From: an uncultured Bacteroides sp.
Lineage (GTDB): Bacteria > Bacteroidota > Bacteroidia > Bacteroidales > Bacteroidaceae
Direction of reading: 5' to 3'
Assembly (NCBI RefSeq): GCF_958445495.1
Contig: NZ_CAUCSQ010000020.1
Location: 22,743 to 86,742 of the forward strand
DNA length: 64,000 bases
In this document: positions 53,148-61,555 of the stretch, in pieces
Layout of the letters: every line of letters starts with the position of its first letter
How positions within the stretch are numbered: the first letter of the stretch is position 1
Notes under the pieces: generated by a model
Told to the model about the DNA's origin: nothing
What the model saw: the letters and a program-made list of their open reading frames with translations, nothing else
The model's database searches: none
Position numbers and translations under genes: made by a program

Positions 53148-55163
53148 TTATGAATACAATTTTATTATGTAATATGCAAGACCGCTTAAAATTATACTTG
53201 CACTCTTGTTTTCACTGTTTATATTATAGTCCATCAGATTAGTGATGAACGCATTGTAATCCTGCGATTCTTCAAGCATTTTAGAAGATAACAGGATATT
53301 GTTTCTTATAAAGTCAGAGGTAGCAGCTATTCGTTTATCTATGTCCGGAAACTCTTTCCTTACTCTGACTTCAGTTCCTTTCATTACTTCCCTCAACTCA
53401 CGTACAGTTTGATAATAAGCTGATGAACATTCAAACAAACATATATTTGCGTCATGGCCGGTGCAAGCAGCCTTGATTTCTTCAATAGAAGATGATTCCC
53501 TGAACAGAGCATCAACTAAGTGCCATTTATCACCGCATCGGAAAGCCTGGACAAATACAAATGTTCCTTCTATATTCGGCATGACATACAAAAGTCGCTG
53601 CGTGTACACATTTTGCACTTCTGGGTTGAAGAAACCAAGTATTCCTTTACCGGCATACAAGTTTCTCTTTCGCCGGTTACTAAACTCGATGTACTGCTCA
53701 TTACATAAATCTACAACCACATATCGGAATGTGTCGGATATGTGCCCGTGTTCCTCATAGCTCTGCAAAGTTGTTTTATTCTTCACCTTAGTTTTGAGAA
53801 TGGCACCATTGGCATCTTTCTGCACACTCATGTAATCCTCAATGGATACAGAACATGATTCGTCGATGTATATCTCTATGCCAGGAACGGTACAATCAAA
53901 GATAGCATTGATAAACTCACCAGTCATTGCGACACTCGGATTCTTATTGCCGACTTTATCCTCAATCTCAAATCCTTCTTTCTGTAAAGTATCTATGAAC
54001 AAGTCCATCCAAGAACGTTTCTCATCATCGAAACTATTAGCGGATTTCGTTGAGGCGTCACCGTGTACGTATAATATGTCAGAATATTGAATGAATTTCA
54101 GATACTTGGCTACGAGTTTAGAAGATTTCTTCACTGTGTTGTTCGGGCTTTCGGCACACGTCTCATGGAATTGCCAAATTCGGGTACCGGTAGTAAAATC
54201 TACTTGCCAATACGATACACTGATATATGGCAGCACGTTATTATCTACTGATATATGAATAGGTAGGCTTGGAACATACTTATGTTCACCGCCATGTTTT
54301 CCACGGTTGAAGGAGCCGAAGAACTCGCTACCAGTACGAATAATGCCCCACTCTCCCAATGCGTACACATTGTAATAGTCCGGGTCATGAACTCTATCAT
54401 ATTCAAAGTCGGCAACACATTGCTCATCGTAAAAACCGTATGTACCATCAGGAGAACCAACAACCCAAAAATTATTCAGATAAGTAGATTGGATAATAAC
54501 TGTATTTGAGTCCTGTTCCTCGATTTGCTTTGTACGAGGATTAAGTATTTGCCGAGGCGCATTCTTCTTTACGGATTTAACCTTAGTAAGTTCTTCCGGT
54601 AACTCTTTACCGGCAATAGTTACAGACATCGGCACATCATGCCATTTGTCTTTGTCTATGAACTCTTTCTTTATCCAGTGGCTCTCACTGATCGGGTTAA
54701 AGGTACAAATAATCTGCTGGCCTTTCTTACCACGCAAACGCTTACGTAGCTGCTTGAAATCCGGATGCTCGAACTCTGACCATTCCTCTAACTGAACACG
54801 CTTATAGTTGGAGATACCTTTTATCTTCTCCGGATCGTCAAGACCGGAGAAATCTATCTTAGCTCCATTAACCAGACATTTAATAGTATTCTGTTGGAAC
54901 TTGAACAAATGGGATATGCCAAGACCGGCCGCAGCGACTTTATAATCTTCATAAATGGTTTTGAGTATAGAAGCTCCTACCTTACGCATGACAAGAGTGT
55001 TCTCACCGTCCTGTAATGTCTGTATCAGTATAGTTTGTGCAACACTGTACGATTTACCGGAAGATGAGCCACCATACAAGATAATGAAACGGATAGTCTC
55101 ATCATTCAAGTACTTCAATAGATAGAATCCATTCGGATTTAGCTTCTTATAATTTATAACCAT
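53148..55163 (-). CDS. terL: Terminase large subunit
   Basis: 671 residues. The N-terminal packaging ATPase has Walker A GGSSSGKS (residues 31-38), Walker B/catalytic VQLEEWSEF near residue 120 and the coupling motif CTFNP. The C-terminal nuclease part has VHGDASTKSANSFDDEKRSW near residue 365 with Asp ligands. The length and layout fit PBSX-type or similar terminases, although longer than the usual 450-550 residues. It cuts and pumps phage DNA into the prohead. Confidence 0.92.
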   Translation of the reverse strand: MVINYKKLNPNGFYLLKYLNDETIRFIILYGGSSSGKSYSVAQTILIQTLQDGENTLVMRKVGASILKTIYEDYKVAAAGLGISHLFKFQQNTIKCLVNGAKIDFSGLDDPEKIKGISNYKRVQLEEWSEFEHPDFKQLRKRLRGKKGQQIICTFNPISESHWIKKEFIDKDKWHDVPMSVTIAGKELPEELTKVKSVKKNAPRQILNPRTKQIEEQDSNTVIIQSTYLNNFWVVGSPDGTYGFYDEQCVADFEYDRVHDPDYYNVYALGEWGIIRTGSEFFGSFNRGKHGGEHKYVPSLPIHISVDNNVLPYISVSYWQVDFTTGTRIWQFHETCAESPNNTVKKSSKLVAKYLKFIQYSDILYVHGDASTKSANSFDDEKRSWMDLFIDTLQKEGFEIEDKVGNKNPSVAMTGEFINAIFDCTVPGIEIYIDESCSVSIEDYMSVQKDANGAILKTKVKNKTTLQSYEEHGHISDTFRYVVVDLCNEQYIEFSNRRKRNLYAGKGILGFFNPEVQNVYTQRLLYVMPNIEGTFVFVQAFRCGDKWHLVDALFRESSSIEEIKAACTGHDANICLFECSSAYYQTVRELREVMKGTEVRVRKEFPDIDKRIAATSDFIRNNILLSSKMLEESQDYNAFITNLMDYNINSENKSASIILSGLAYYIIKLYS

Positions 55164-55224
55164 ATTGTTCTAAAAGTAAGGTTTCTCCGTAGGGAAAACA
55201 CCGATATTTACACTTTAAATTGTT

Positions 55225-55767
55225 CTATTCGTCCGATTTATCATTATCTTCAAATCCGATACGAAGTTCACCGACTTTATTTCCATCACTACCTTTGATG
55301 TTGACATTCTTATCGGCTTCCCATCCGTTCCAGGCACCAAGCAAACGAGCTGCTTCCGTTTTACCGTTGAACTCATAGGTAACTTCTCCTCTCTTATTCT
55401 GAATCTTCTTCAATGCATTTCGTGTACGCTTTGGAAGCTGCGAAGGACTTTTCATCTTTACCTTACCTGTTAGTTCATCGACAATATACAAGTCATTGGG
55501 GTCAGAAGTTATGATATCCATCAGTACACGTTCAACTGTTTCACGTTTAACTTCAGTTTCTTTCGCCCTCTTTTCTCTTATCTCTTTTATCCTTGATGAA
55601 ACCTTGATGTTTTGCATAAGGGCATGAGCATTGCGCCAAACGCTCTCCTGCTTCATCCTAGAGCAGTCGTAAGCCATTCGGTATGCTTCACTTGCATTGC
55701 CATCTATGTCAACGTAATACTGGCAAAATTTCTCTTGTTTCAATGTTAATGCATTCTCTCTACTCAT
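55225..55767 (-). CDS. terS: Terminase small subunit
   Basis: 180 residues of the Terminase_2 type: LTLKQEKFCQYYVDIDGNAS, EAYRMAYDCSRMKQESVWRN (HTH-like), and SRIKEIREKRAKETEVKRET, a coiled-coil oligomerisation helix. It recognises the packaging site and guides TerL. A perfect 11-bp inverted repeat lies directly upstream (55784-55828). Confidence 0.9.
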   Translation of the reverse strand: MSRENALTLKQEKFCQYYVDIDGNASEAYRMAYDCSRMKQESVWRNAHALMQNIKVSSRIKEIREKRAKETEVKRETVERVLMDIITSDPNDLYIVDELTGKVKMKSPSQLPKRTRNALKKIQNKRGEVTYEFNGKTEAARLLGAWNGWEADKNVNIKGSDGNKVGELRIGFEDNDKSDE

Positions 55768-55783
55768 AGCTTCAAATTATTAA

Positions 55784-55828
55784 ATTCCTGCATGGAGAAA
55801 CAATAATTGTCACTCGACATGCAGGAAT
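55784..55828. repeat. 11-bp perfect inverted repeat upstream of terS
   Basis: ATTCCTGCATG (55784-55794) and CATGCAGGAAT (55818-55828) are separated by 23 nt and end 17 bp before the terS start. A pac/cos-proximal recognition site or an operator are both possible; no T-tract follows for a terminator. Confidence 0.55.
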
Positions 55829-55882
55829 AAATTAGAATGGTTGTACACTCATAGGATTTCTATTTCTCCGCCCCCGCATTTT

Positions 55883-56665
55883 TTAGGAATTATCCTTTCT
55901 CCGCACGGCGAATATTTTTCTTACTCCGTCCTCGACTGACGTATAGGACAAAGGTACTAAATAGATACCCCGGTTCACCGATTGCTCGAAATTGTCAAAT
56001 TCACGTTTCTCGTTAATCAACTCTATTTCAAGCGGTTTGTAGTATTTTACTAAAGATGCAAAATACATAGTAGTCACAGGCTGGACATTACAAATATTGA
56101 TGAGCTGCCGGTTACATCCTATCGCATAGATAAGCCCCTCGATAACATCATCTATGTAAGTAAAGCACCGGATATTCTGACCGCTGTTGTATAAAGATAC
56201 CTTTTCCTCGTTTAGAAGAAAACAGAGAAGAGTTCTTTCGCGTGGGGTTGGCCCATATACATTATGCAGTCGGCAGCCGGTTGCTGTCTTACAATAGATA
56301 GATGCGTATTGTTCATCGAAATACTTGCTTATTCCATACATTGAAGTAGTATTCTCCGGATTTGCCGTTGACGAACTGGCATATACTAACTTCACATGAT
56401 ATTGGTTACATGCATTAGCAACTCGCATGAAAGTATCAATGTTATCTTTCCTGATTTGTTCCAGGTTTTCATTAAACACGCTTGTTTGCGCCGCCAGGTG
56501 GAACACGCAATCAATACCACCATTCTTCAAGAGCTCACCGATATCTGATGCTTCATAACCATTCTTACGGTCTACTCTAATGACTTCAACACCTCTTTTT
56601 AATAATTCTAGGCAAAGAACTTTACCTATAAAGCCCTCACTACCGGTTACAATTACTTTCATCAT
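55883..56665 (-). CDS. NAD-dependent epimerase/dehydratase (extended SDR)
   Basis: 260 residues: Rossmann motif KVIVTGSEGFIGKVL, AAQTSVFN, and active-site elements YASSSTANPE with the Ser and MYGISKYFDEQYA with the YxxxK pair. The length is shorter than typical sugar-nucleotide epimerases (about 310-340). It lies in the phage early region between terS and the ASCH gene. It may act on nucleotide sugars to modify phage or host glycans. The ATG at 56665 is chosen over a GTG at 56668. Confidence 0.85.
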   Translation of the reverse strand: MMKVIVTGSEGFIGKVLCLELLKRGVEVIRVDRKNGYEASDIGELLKNGGIDCVFHLAAQTSVFNENLEQIRKDNIDTFMRVANACNQYHVKLVYASSSTANPENTTSMYGISKYFDEQYASIYCKTATGCRLHNVYGPTPRERTLLCFLLNEEKVSLYNSGQNIRCFTYIDDVIEGLIYAIGCNRQLINICNVQPVTTMYFASLVKYYKPLEIELINEKREFDNFEQSVNRGIYLVPLSYTSVEDGVRKIFAVRRKDNS

Positions 56666-56731
56666 CACAAAAATAAAAGGGCGTATCAGATAACTGATAC
56701 ACCCAAGTTCAACATTAAATAATAAAACAAA

Positions 56732-57247
56732 TTACTTATACCAACGTCCACCACAATATCTGCATACAAAATAATCCCCCATACTGGTCATTTGGACTTT
56801 TTCATCAACACATATACGGCACATACAAATCTTGTGATACCCGTCTGATTCAGGTTCCAGGATTCTATCATATTCCCAAAATGACAATTTCCCCTTTACC
56901 GGGATAGGTTCAGGGAATAGAATGGTATTAGCCAGTACCCAATTATATACACCTTTATCTGCCCATACAGAAGGATGGTTCATTACACAATCGACTATTT
57001 CTATACTACCGATAATAGAACCAGTAGGCAAGTCACTAAAAGAAGTTTTATTCAAAATGCTTCCTGACTGAAGCAGTTTACTACTTTGAATATCAGATAA
57101 TGAGCCCCAAGACCTCTTTTCACCTTTAGCGGCAGCATGAATAAGTACACGTCCTCTGAATTTCGTACTCCAGGAACGGTTTTCAATATCCTTGATACCG
57201 TGGACTATCAGTGAGGCCCACGGCTGTTTTATTGTTATTGCTTTCAT
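56732..57247 (-). CDS. ASCH-domain protein with C-terminal zinc ribbon
   Basis: 171 residues. The ASCH (PUA-like) domain spans about 1-125: AITIKQPWASLIVHGIKDIE, ENRSW and RGRVLIHAA are family marks, suggesting RNA or modified-nucleotide binding. The C-terminus has CMCRICVDEK and VCRYCGGRWYK Cys pairs, a zinc ribbon. ASCH proteins often occur in phages. No target is known. Confidence 0.85.
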   Translation of the reverse strand: MKAITIKQPWASLIVHGIKDIENRSWSTKFRGRVLIHAAAKGEKRSWGSLSDIQSSKLLQSGSILNKTSFSDLPTGSIIGSIEIVDCVMNHPSVWADKGVYNWVLANTILFPEPIPVKGKLSFWEYDRILEPESDGYHKICMCRICVDEKVQMTSMGDYFVCRYCGGRWYK

Positions 57248-57255
57248 TTTTGCAC

Positions 57256-57501
57256 TTATTTGATTATTGGCTTATCTGATGTGACATCAAGGGGAAGAGA
57301 ACTAACCTTATTGGTTATTTTACTGGGCCATTCTTGCTCTACATCAGATATGGCTTCTATAATCTTACCAAGAAGACGGACAGGCATTTCATCACAACAA
57401 GGGTCTATGAAAGATACATATCCTTTTTCATTGATTCTATACCGTATCAAAAGTTTCTTACGGTCATCTATGGTTCTCTTTTCACCCATTTTTATTATCA
57501 T
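57256..57501 (-). CDS. Small hypothetical phage protein (81 aa)
   Basis: 81 residues (MGEKRTIDDRKKLLIRYRIN; SFIDPCCDEMPVRLLGKIIE). It starts by overlapping the stop of the small membrane ORF (ATGA), so 57501 is favoured although an internal ATG at 57489 exists. No family recognised. Confidence 0.6.
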   Translation of the reverse strand: MIIKMGEKRTIDDRKKLLIRYRINEKGYVSFIDPCCDEMPVRLLGKIIEAISDVEQEWPSKITNKVSSLPLDVTSDKPIIK

Positions 57502-57662
57502 TTTAATGCATTCAAAATTCTATTCAGTATCAATAAAATACAAGATAGTATATTCACTACAATAATAAGTAACGCCACTTCTTTTGATGTACCGAGTATA
57601 AGGGTTGTTGCTGTAACGAAGAAAACAGTTATAAGCAGTAATTTCACTTCATGTCCTTTCAT
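57498..57662 (-). CDS. Small two-helix membrane protein (54 aa)
   Basis: The frame from ATG 57662 gives 54 residues with two hydrophobic segments (LLLITVFFVTATTLILG and VALLIIVVNILSCILLIL). Its TGA overlaps the next start codon. Function unknown; phage small membrane proteins often affect superinfection or lysis timing. Confidence 0.65.
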   Translation of the reverse strand: MKGHEVKLLLITVFFVTATTLILGTSKEVALLIIVVNILSCILLILNRILNALK

Positions 57663-57682
57663 ATTTAACTCCTTTCTTGATT

Positions 57683-58135
57683 TTACTTAAATCCCCATTC
57701 TCTCATATAGTTAATATTTTCCGGGAATCCATCTACTTCTATTGGGCTTAGGAAGAGCCGTTCACTTTTTACATCTGTATTACCCCATTTTATAGGTTTA
57801 CATTCATCGAAGTCTATTCTATTAGATTTACTCAATGAGAAATTAGGCTGAAAGCCATATCCTTGTACACCATGTCCCAAATACCCACATGTCTTTATAG
57901 CCCAATTAAAGGCAATCTCTTCATGATAATGATTATTGGAATATACAGCAACATAGAGTTTTTGTTGAAACAAACCAGTTTCCGTTAAATCAGGCAGATA
58001 ACTAATACAGAAATACTCAATCCTTGAAAGTATTTCTTTCACAAACGTCTCATACTTTTCACATTCTTCTTTAGATAAGAATTCTTTGTTGTCATCTGCA
58101 ACATAGATTTTCTTAGTAACTTCTTTTTCTAACAT
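57683..58135 (-). CDS. Hypothetical early phage protein (150 aa)
   Basis: 150 residues (MLEKEVTKKIYVADDNKEFL; KLYVAVYSNNHYHEEIAFNW; GYGFQPNFSLSKSNRIDFDE). The start resembles short phage proteins that begin with a KxxYVADDG-type strand. No catalytic motif or family is recognised. It is one of a run of small leftward early genes. Confidence 0.6.
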   Translation of the reverse strand: MLEKEVTKKIYVADDNKEFLSKEECEKYETFVKEILSRIEYFCISYLPDLTETGLFQQKLYVAVYSNNHYHEEIAFNWAIKTCGYLGHGVQGYGFQPNFSLSKSNRIDFDECKPIKWGNTDVKSERLFLSPIEVDGFPENINYMREWGFK

Positions 58136-58156
58136 AATTTACTCCTTTCTGATTTG

Positions 58157-58483
58157 TTATGATTCTTTGTCCCAATCAATTTTTTCATATGAATGGTCTG
58201 CAACCCAATCCCAATCACTATCATAAGGCCATTCTTCTTCATCGCAATTTTCTAGGCATTCGTCTGTATGCACATGATAGTTTGATTTTTCATCTGTTTT
58301 GGTGACAACTGAACGATACTGAATTTCTGCGATATAGTTCTGACCGTAACAGGCTTCATCAGAGATACCTTCTCCATCACCGTCCTTTAGCCAATATTCT
58401 GCTTCTTTCAACGTTTCAAACTCTTCATAGTCTCCGCTTGCAGCGTCATAAGCTACATAACGATAATTATTTTTCTTGTTCAT
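58157..58483 (-). CDS. Acidic hypothetical phage protein (108 aa)
   Basis: 108 residues, strongly acidic in the C-terminal half (ECLENCDEEEWPYDSDWDWV) with an N-terminal beta/helix part (YRYVAYDAASGDYEEFETLK). Acidic, Trp-rich small phage proteins sometimes mimic DNA or inhibit host enzymes; this is speculative here. Confidence 0.6.
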   Translation of the reverse strand: MNKKNNYRYVAYDAASGDYEEFETLKEAEYWLKDGDGEGISDEACYGQNYIAEIQYRSVVTKTDEKSNYHVHTDECLENCDEEEWPYDSDWDWVADHSYEKIDWDKES

Positions 58484-58485
58484 AT

Positions 58486-58842
58486 CTAATTTAGTGCTGA
58501 TTTTATTTCTTTTTGGGTTATCAACATCTCTGCTTTGTATCGTTTTCCCTTATGAGTAAATTCGGTGCTTAATGTCGTTTTTGCTGAATTAGCATCTATC
58601 GCCATGCTGGATATGGTGATAAGACTAAATTGACCAATTTTGAGTTTATCTTCAGTTTTGGTACTATTAATATACTCAGATAATTTGGTATCTATCTGCT
58701 CTTGAGACAATGCTTGCTTTGCTTGCCATTCAGCACCTGCGATAAAATCTTTCTGTATTTCTTTATGCAGAATACCTCTATCTACTGGCTGATATACTCC
58801 GTCAGCGTACTTTTTAGCTGCTTCTTCGATTGTTTGCTTCAT
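58486..58842 (-). CDS. Hypothetical phage protein with N-terminal AAKKYA/AGAEWQA motif
   Basis: 118 residues. The start (TIEEAAKKYADGVYQ ... FIAGAEWQAKQALSQ) matches a motif shared by many small phage proteins of unknown function. The remainder is beta-rich (GQFSLITISSMAIDA, THKGKRYKAEMLITQKE). It begins three bases after the start of the acidic-protein neighbour region, in the same operon. Confidence 0.6.
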   Translation of the reverse strand: MKQTIEEAAKKYADGVYQPVDRGILHKEIQKDFIAGAEWQAKQALSQEQIDTKLSEYINSTKTEDKLKIGQFSLITISSMAIDANSAKTTLSTEFTHKGKRYKAEMLITQKEIKSALN

Positions 58843-58860
58843 AATTACTTTGTTTTTTAA

Positions 58861-59073
58861 TTAAATAATTACCATAACATCACGCTCATGGACAAAGATT
58901 TTATCTGTCACATAGTATGCTATGGCATTATTTTCTGCATCTCTTAATAAATCTTTTTTATTTATCCGATAATATGCATTAGTATGTTCAGCGTAAACCA
59001 CCACTTCACGCACTCGTTTTAAATCATCCAAAAAAGACTGTGGATTGTACTTCTTAATTTTCTTAATGCTCAT
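58861..59073 (-). CDS. Small hypothetical phage protein (70 aa)
   Basis: 70 basic residues (MSIKKIKKYNPQSFLDDLKR; YYRINKKDLLRDAENNAIAY) with no known family. Tight spacing to neighbours (12 and 18 bp) supports its place in the early operon. Confidence 0.6.
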   Translation of the reverse strand: MSIKKIKKYNPQSFLDDLKRVREVVVYAEHTNAYYRINKKDLLRDAENNAIAYYVTDKIFVHERDVMVII

Positions 59074-59085
59074 TTCTGATTTGTT

Positions 59086-59547
59086 TTACTTCAAATAAGA
59101 CAATAAGAAAAACACAATCACGGAAATGACAATCGAATAGGAAAATAGAAAGGTATATTTAATCTTTAGCCTTTTCAATTTCTCTTCTAAGTTGGTAACT
59201 TGTTTACTCAACCCTATACAATTCTTTTCGGTAATATACTTATCCCTCAATTTCTTGTCAAACATATTCAGGTTTTCATTCATCCATTCCCTTATCTCAG
59301 GTTCAATTTTGTCTAATGCTTCCCAAATTTGATGATTATCACTATGTCTAATAAATCCGATTGGAGCAGTGAAATTTCTGCCATTCCTATATTGGTTAAA
59401 CTCAATCCTTACAAGGACTTCATTTTCTTTCATAAAAATGCTTTCAGCCTGTTTCCTAATTTCTGCATCAGTGGCATTTGCCTTTTCTACCAATTCGTCA
59501 TAATCAAACCTGTCGATTATGACAACATTATCTATTTCTTTGCTCAT
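59086..59547 (-). CDS. Hypothetical phage protein with C-terminal membrane anchor
   Basis: About 153 residues from ATG 59547: a soluble part (IDRFDYDELVEKANATDAEI; GRNFTAPIGFIRHSDNHQIW), a coiled coil (LSKQVTNLEEKLKRLKIK) and a C-terminal membrane span (TFLFSYSIVISVIVFFLL). A start at 59583, adding 12 residues, is also possible. A short 22-codon frame (from 59628) precedes it and is probably not a gene. Confidence 0.6.
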   Translation of the reverse strand: MSKEIDNVVIIDRFDYDELVEKANATDAEIRKQAESIFMKENEVLVRIEFNQYRNGRNFTAPIGFIRHSDNHQIWEALDKIEPEIREWMNENLNMFDKKLRDKYITEKNCIGLSKQVTNLEEKLKRLKIKYTFLFSYSIVISVIVFFLLSYLK

Positions 59548-59682
59548 TATTAAATTAATTTGAGGGTTATCGTTTTTCTTCATCCTTCAAAAAGTTACTT
59601 CGGTTAGGATATATCTTTTGTTCCAGTTTCTCCATTTCTTCAATAGTTTTATAGAGATATTTACATTGTCTTCACGATACGA

Positions 59683-59937
59683 TTAAATTCGATTATTTTT
59701 TGCAATATTCTCCCAAAAAGCAACGCCTTCAGGAGTATTATTAAAAGGGAATGAAATGACTAGAAATCTTTGAAAGCAGCAATCGACATCTAGCAAATTT
59801 TGTATCCGTTCTTCATTTGTCATTGAGAAATCAGAGCACTCAATGTTAAACGTCTCATTTGCTCTTTCTGTATTATATTTCCATTGATTGTAAACACCCA
59901 GTTTTACCAATTTTGCTATCTTATCATTCTTATTCAT
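59683..59937 (-). CDS. Small hypothetical phage protein (84 aa)
   Basis: 84 residues (MNKNDKIAKLVKLGVYNQWK; LDVDCCFQRFLVISFPFNNT; GVAFWENIAKN), helical. It is the first gene after the operator-promoter at 59967-60029, so it may be strongly regulated. Confidence 0.6.
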   Translation of the reverse strand: MNKNDKIAKLVKLGVYNQWKYNTERANETFNIECSDFSMTNEERIQNLLDVDCCFQRFLVISFPFNNTPEGVAFWENIAKNNRI

Positions 59938-59966
59938 ATTGATTGACTTTTAGTTCTTTACATCTA

Positions 59967-60029
59967 TAAAGGTAATCGTTATTGACAAGTTTAACAAACA
60001 GAAACTTCGCCATTTTAACGCCATTTTAA
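59967..60029 (-). promoter_or_regulatory. Early phage promoter with tandem 11-bp operator
   Basis: Reading the minus strand: two exact copies of TTAAAATGGCG (60029-60008), 9 nt, TTTG (59998-59995), a 20-nt spacer, TACCTTTA (59974-59967). The start would be near 59960, about 23 nt before the gene at 59937. The same layout recurs at 62998-63060. The operator overlaps the 3' end of the upstream PP-loop gene. Confidence 0.7.
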
Positions 60030-60748
60030 TCAGTTTTTTTCTTCGACAATTCACGTTTAAATCTTTCCTCTAAATCAAAAATGGTTTCTCCACTATTACG
60101 ACGATATGGCCTATCAGTATTTAACTGAAGCTCTTCCAGCTTTCTCCAATACCATGGAAGGTATAAATACATATTCTTCAACTCCTTCAAGTTCTTATTT
60201 CCACAACACCAGCAACTCACACGATCAAGCAGTTCATATAGCCTTACTCCATCCTCATGCCAAACAAATCCTTTTGTGTAACAATACTGAAGCGCATCTG
60301 CTTCAGTAATGCCCCAATCACGAAGTGGTAAAACCCGATTAGGCCGATTTTCCTTTTCAAAGCGATGGGTCTCATCGGCAGCAATACCGACATAATCAAT
60401 TCCATCTTTTGTGTGATCTTTCAACGCACGAAGTTTTTCACTCGTTCCCCACCGGCATGTTCCCCCACACCAACTATATCCTTTTTTATGGATAATATCG
60501 GTACCTCTTTTCTTAACCGGTCTTTCAAACATAGTCCAAAGAAAAGGCTGCTCCGGATACAGCTCCGTATATTTAATACCATTTTTTTTAAGAAAGGGCA
60601 AAACAGTATCACGAGTGTTATAGATTGCCTGAAACTCCATACCAGTATTATAGAAAACGACTTCATCCAACCGATATCCTTTTTCTATTAGCATGAAAAG
60701 CATTGCTAAGGAGTCCTTACCAAAGCTGACTGAAGCATAATATTTCAT
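60026..60748 (-). CDS. PAPS-reductase-family PP-loop protein
   Basis: 240 residues with the PP-loop motif YYASVSFGKDSLAMLFMLIE at the N-terminus, KRGTDIIHKKGYSWCGGTCR near residue 85 and a CxxC near residue 178 (VSCWCCGNKNLKEL). These match the PAPS reductase/DndC-like adenine-nucleotide alpha-hydrolase family. Members reduce sulfate adducts or take part in DNA phosphorothioation; no Dnd partners are visible here. In phages it may modify nucleic acids or sulfur metabolism (inference). Confidence 0.8.
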   Translation of the reverse strand: MKYYASVSFGKDSLAMLFMLIEKGYRLDEVVFYNTGMEFQAIYNTRDTVLPFLKKNGIKYTELYPEQPFLWTMFERPVKKRGTDIIHKKGYSWCGGTCRWGTSEKLRALKDHTKDGIDYVGIAADETHRFEKENRPNRVLPLRDWGITEADALQYCYTKGFVWHEDGVRLYELLDRVSCWCCGNKNLKELKNMYLYLPWYWRKLEELQLNTDRPYRRNSGETIFDLEERFKRELSKKKTD

Positions 60749-60765
60749 ACAAATAAATAGATAAG

Positions 60766-61092
60766 TTACTTTTTCCTCTTTGTCCTCTCATTATTAACCT
60801 GTGACATACACATACGGCACCAGGAAGTCAATAGGTGATACTCTCTGCCTTCTCTCACAACTACACGGTTGTAGAATCTATATAGATAGAAATAATGTCC
60901 ACAATGGGTGCACTTTTTCATCTCACGTCCTGAAGCATCTATAATACGATTACGAGGTTTGCGATGAATAAGAGTACAGTTTTTACACTCACCATCCTTA
61001 TCACGGTACCGCCGGCAATGTGATAAGGATTTTACTCCACATTTAGCAAACATTCTACAATCTCTACGAGGTATTGATTGATACACATTCAT
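60766..61092 (-). CDS. Cysteine-rich zinc-binding-like phage protein
   Basis: 108 residues with paired cysteines: FAKCGVKSLSHCRRYRDKDG then ECKNC, and KKCTHCGHYFYLYRF with SWCRMCMSQV. The last four form a treble-clef or HNH-like zinc pattern, without the HNH catalytic His motif. Basic overall, so nucleic-acid binding is plausible. It overlaps the next gene by four bases (ATGA). Confidence 0.65.
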   Translation of the reverse strand: MNVYQSIPRRDCRMFAKCGVKSLSHCRRYRDKDGECKNCTLIHRKPRNRIIDASGREMKKCTHCGHYFYLYRFYNRVVVREGREYHLLTSWCRMCMSQVNNERTKRKK

Positions 61093-61553
61093 GGCTTCCT
61101 CGCATTCAAGAATTTATTTACTACGCGAGAAAGTACATCCTCATTCTCCGGCATTAGCCATTCTTTCGCAACGTTCCAGGCAATACTCATAGTTGGATTG
61201 AAGTTATCCTTCCTGACAGTGTGATGAGACAAACGTCCTTCAGTGGGCTTCAAATCCTTATCGTGTAAGATACACAATCCATTTTCGAAGAAAGCACAAA
61301 ACTCTTTGCCGGAAACAGGTTGAATCATTGGAACAGCAATATCAATGACTTTTAAAAATATACCAGCAGCCCAGTTTGTCAGTGCTAATCTGTCGGCGTA
61401 ACCTGCATCAATAATTCGTTCAATATCATCAGGAGTACCCAGGCATGGAGTATGACATTGTTGTTTACAAATACTACATGAACACTGAACAGGTACACGG
61501 CCCGTTGACTTCATTACCCTCTGTAATGAGGTTCTTCTTGACAACTCTCCCAT
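61089..61553 (-). CDS. YkgJ-like cysteine-cluster protein
   Basis: 154 residues. VQCSCSICKQQCHTPCLGTP and EFCAFFENGLCILHDKDLKP carry the Cys pattern of YkgJ/Fe-S-oxidoreductase-like zinc or iron cluster proteins, with IERIIDAGYADRLALTN typical of the family. Function unknown. It begins right after the DUF3560 gene stop (2-bp gap). Confidence 0.7.
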   Translation of the reverse strand: MGELSRRTSLQRVMKSTGRVPVQCSCSICKQQCHTPCLGTPDDIERIIDAGYADRLALTNWAAGIFLKVIDIAVPMIQPVSGKEFCAFFENGLCILHDKDLKPTEGRLSHHTVRKDNFNPTMSIAWNVAKEWLMPENEDVLSRVVNKFLNARKP

Positions 61554-61555
61554 GA

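Noticed and set aside
60026..60748. Phosphorothioation (Dnd) system
   Set aside because: Only one PP-loop protein is present; no dndA, dndB, dndD, dndE or restriction partners nearby.
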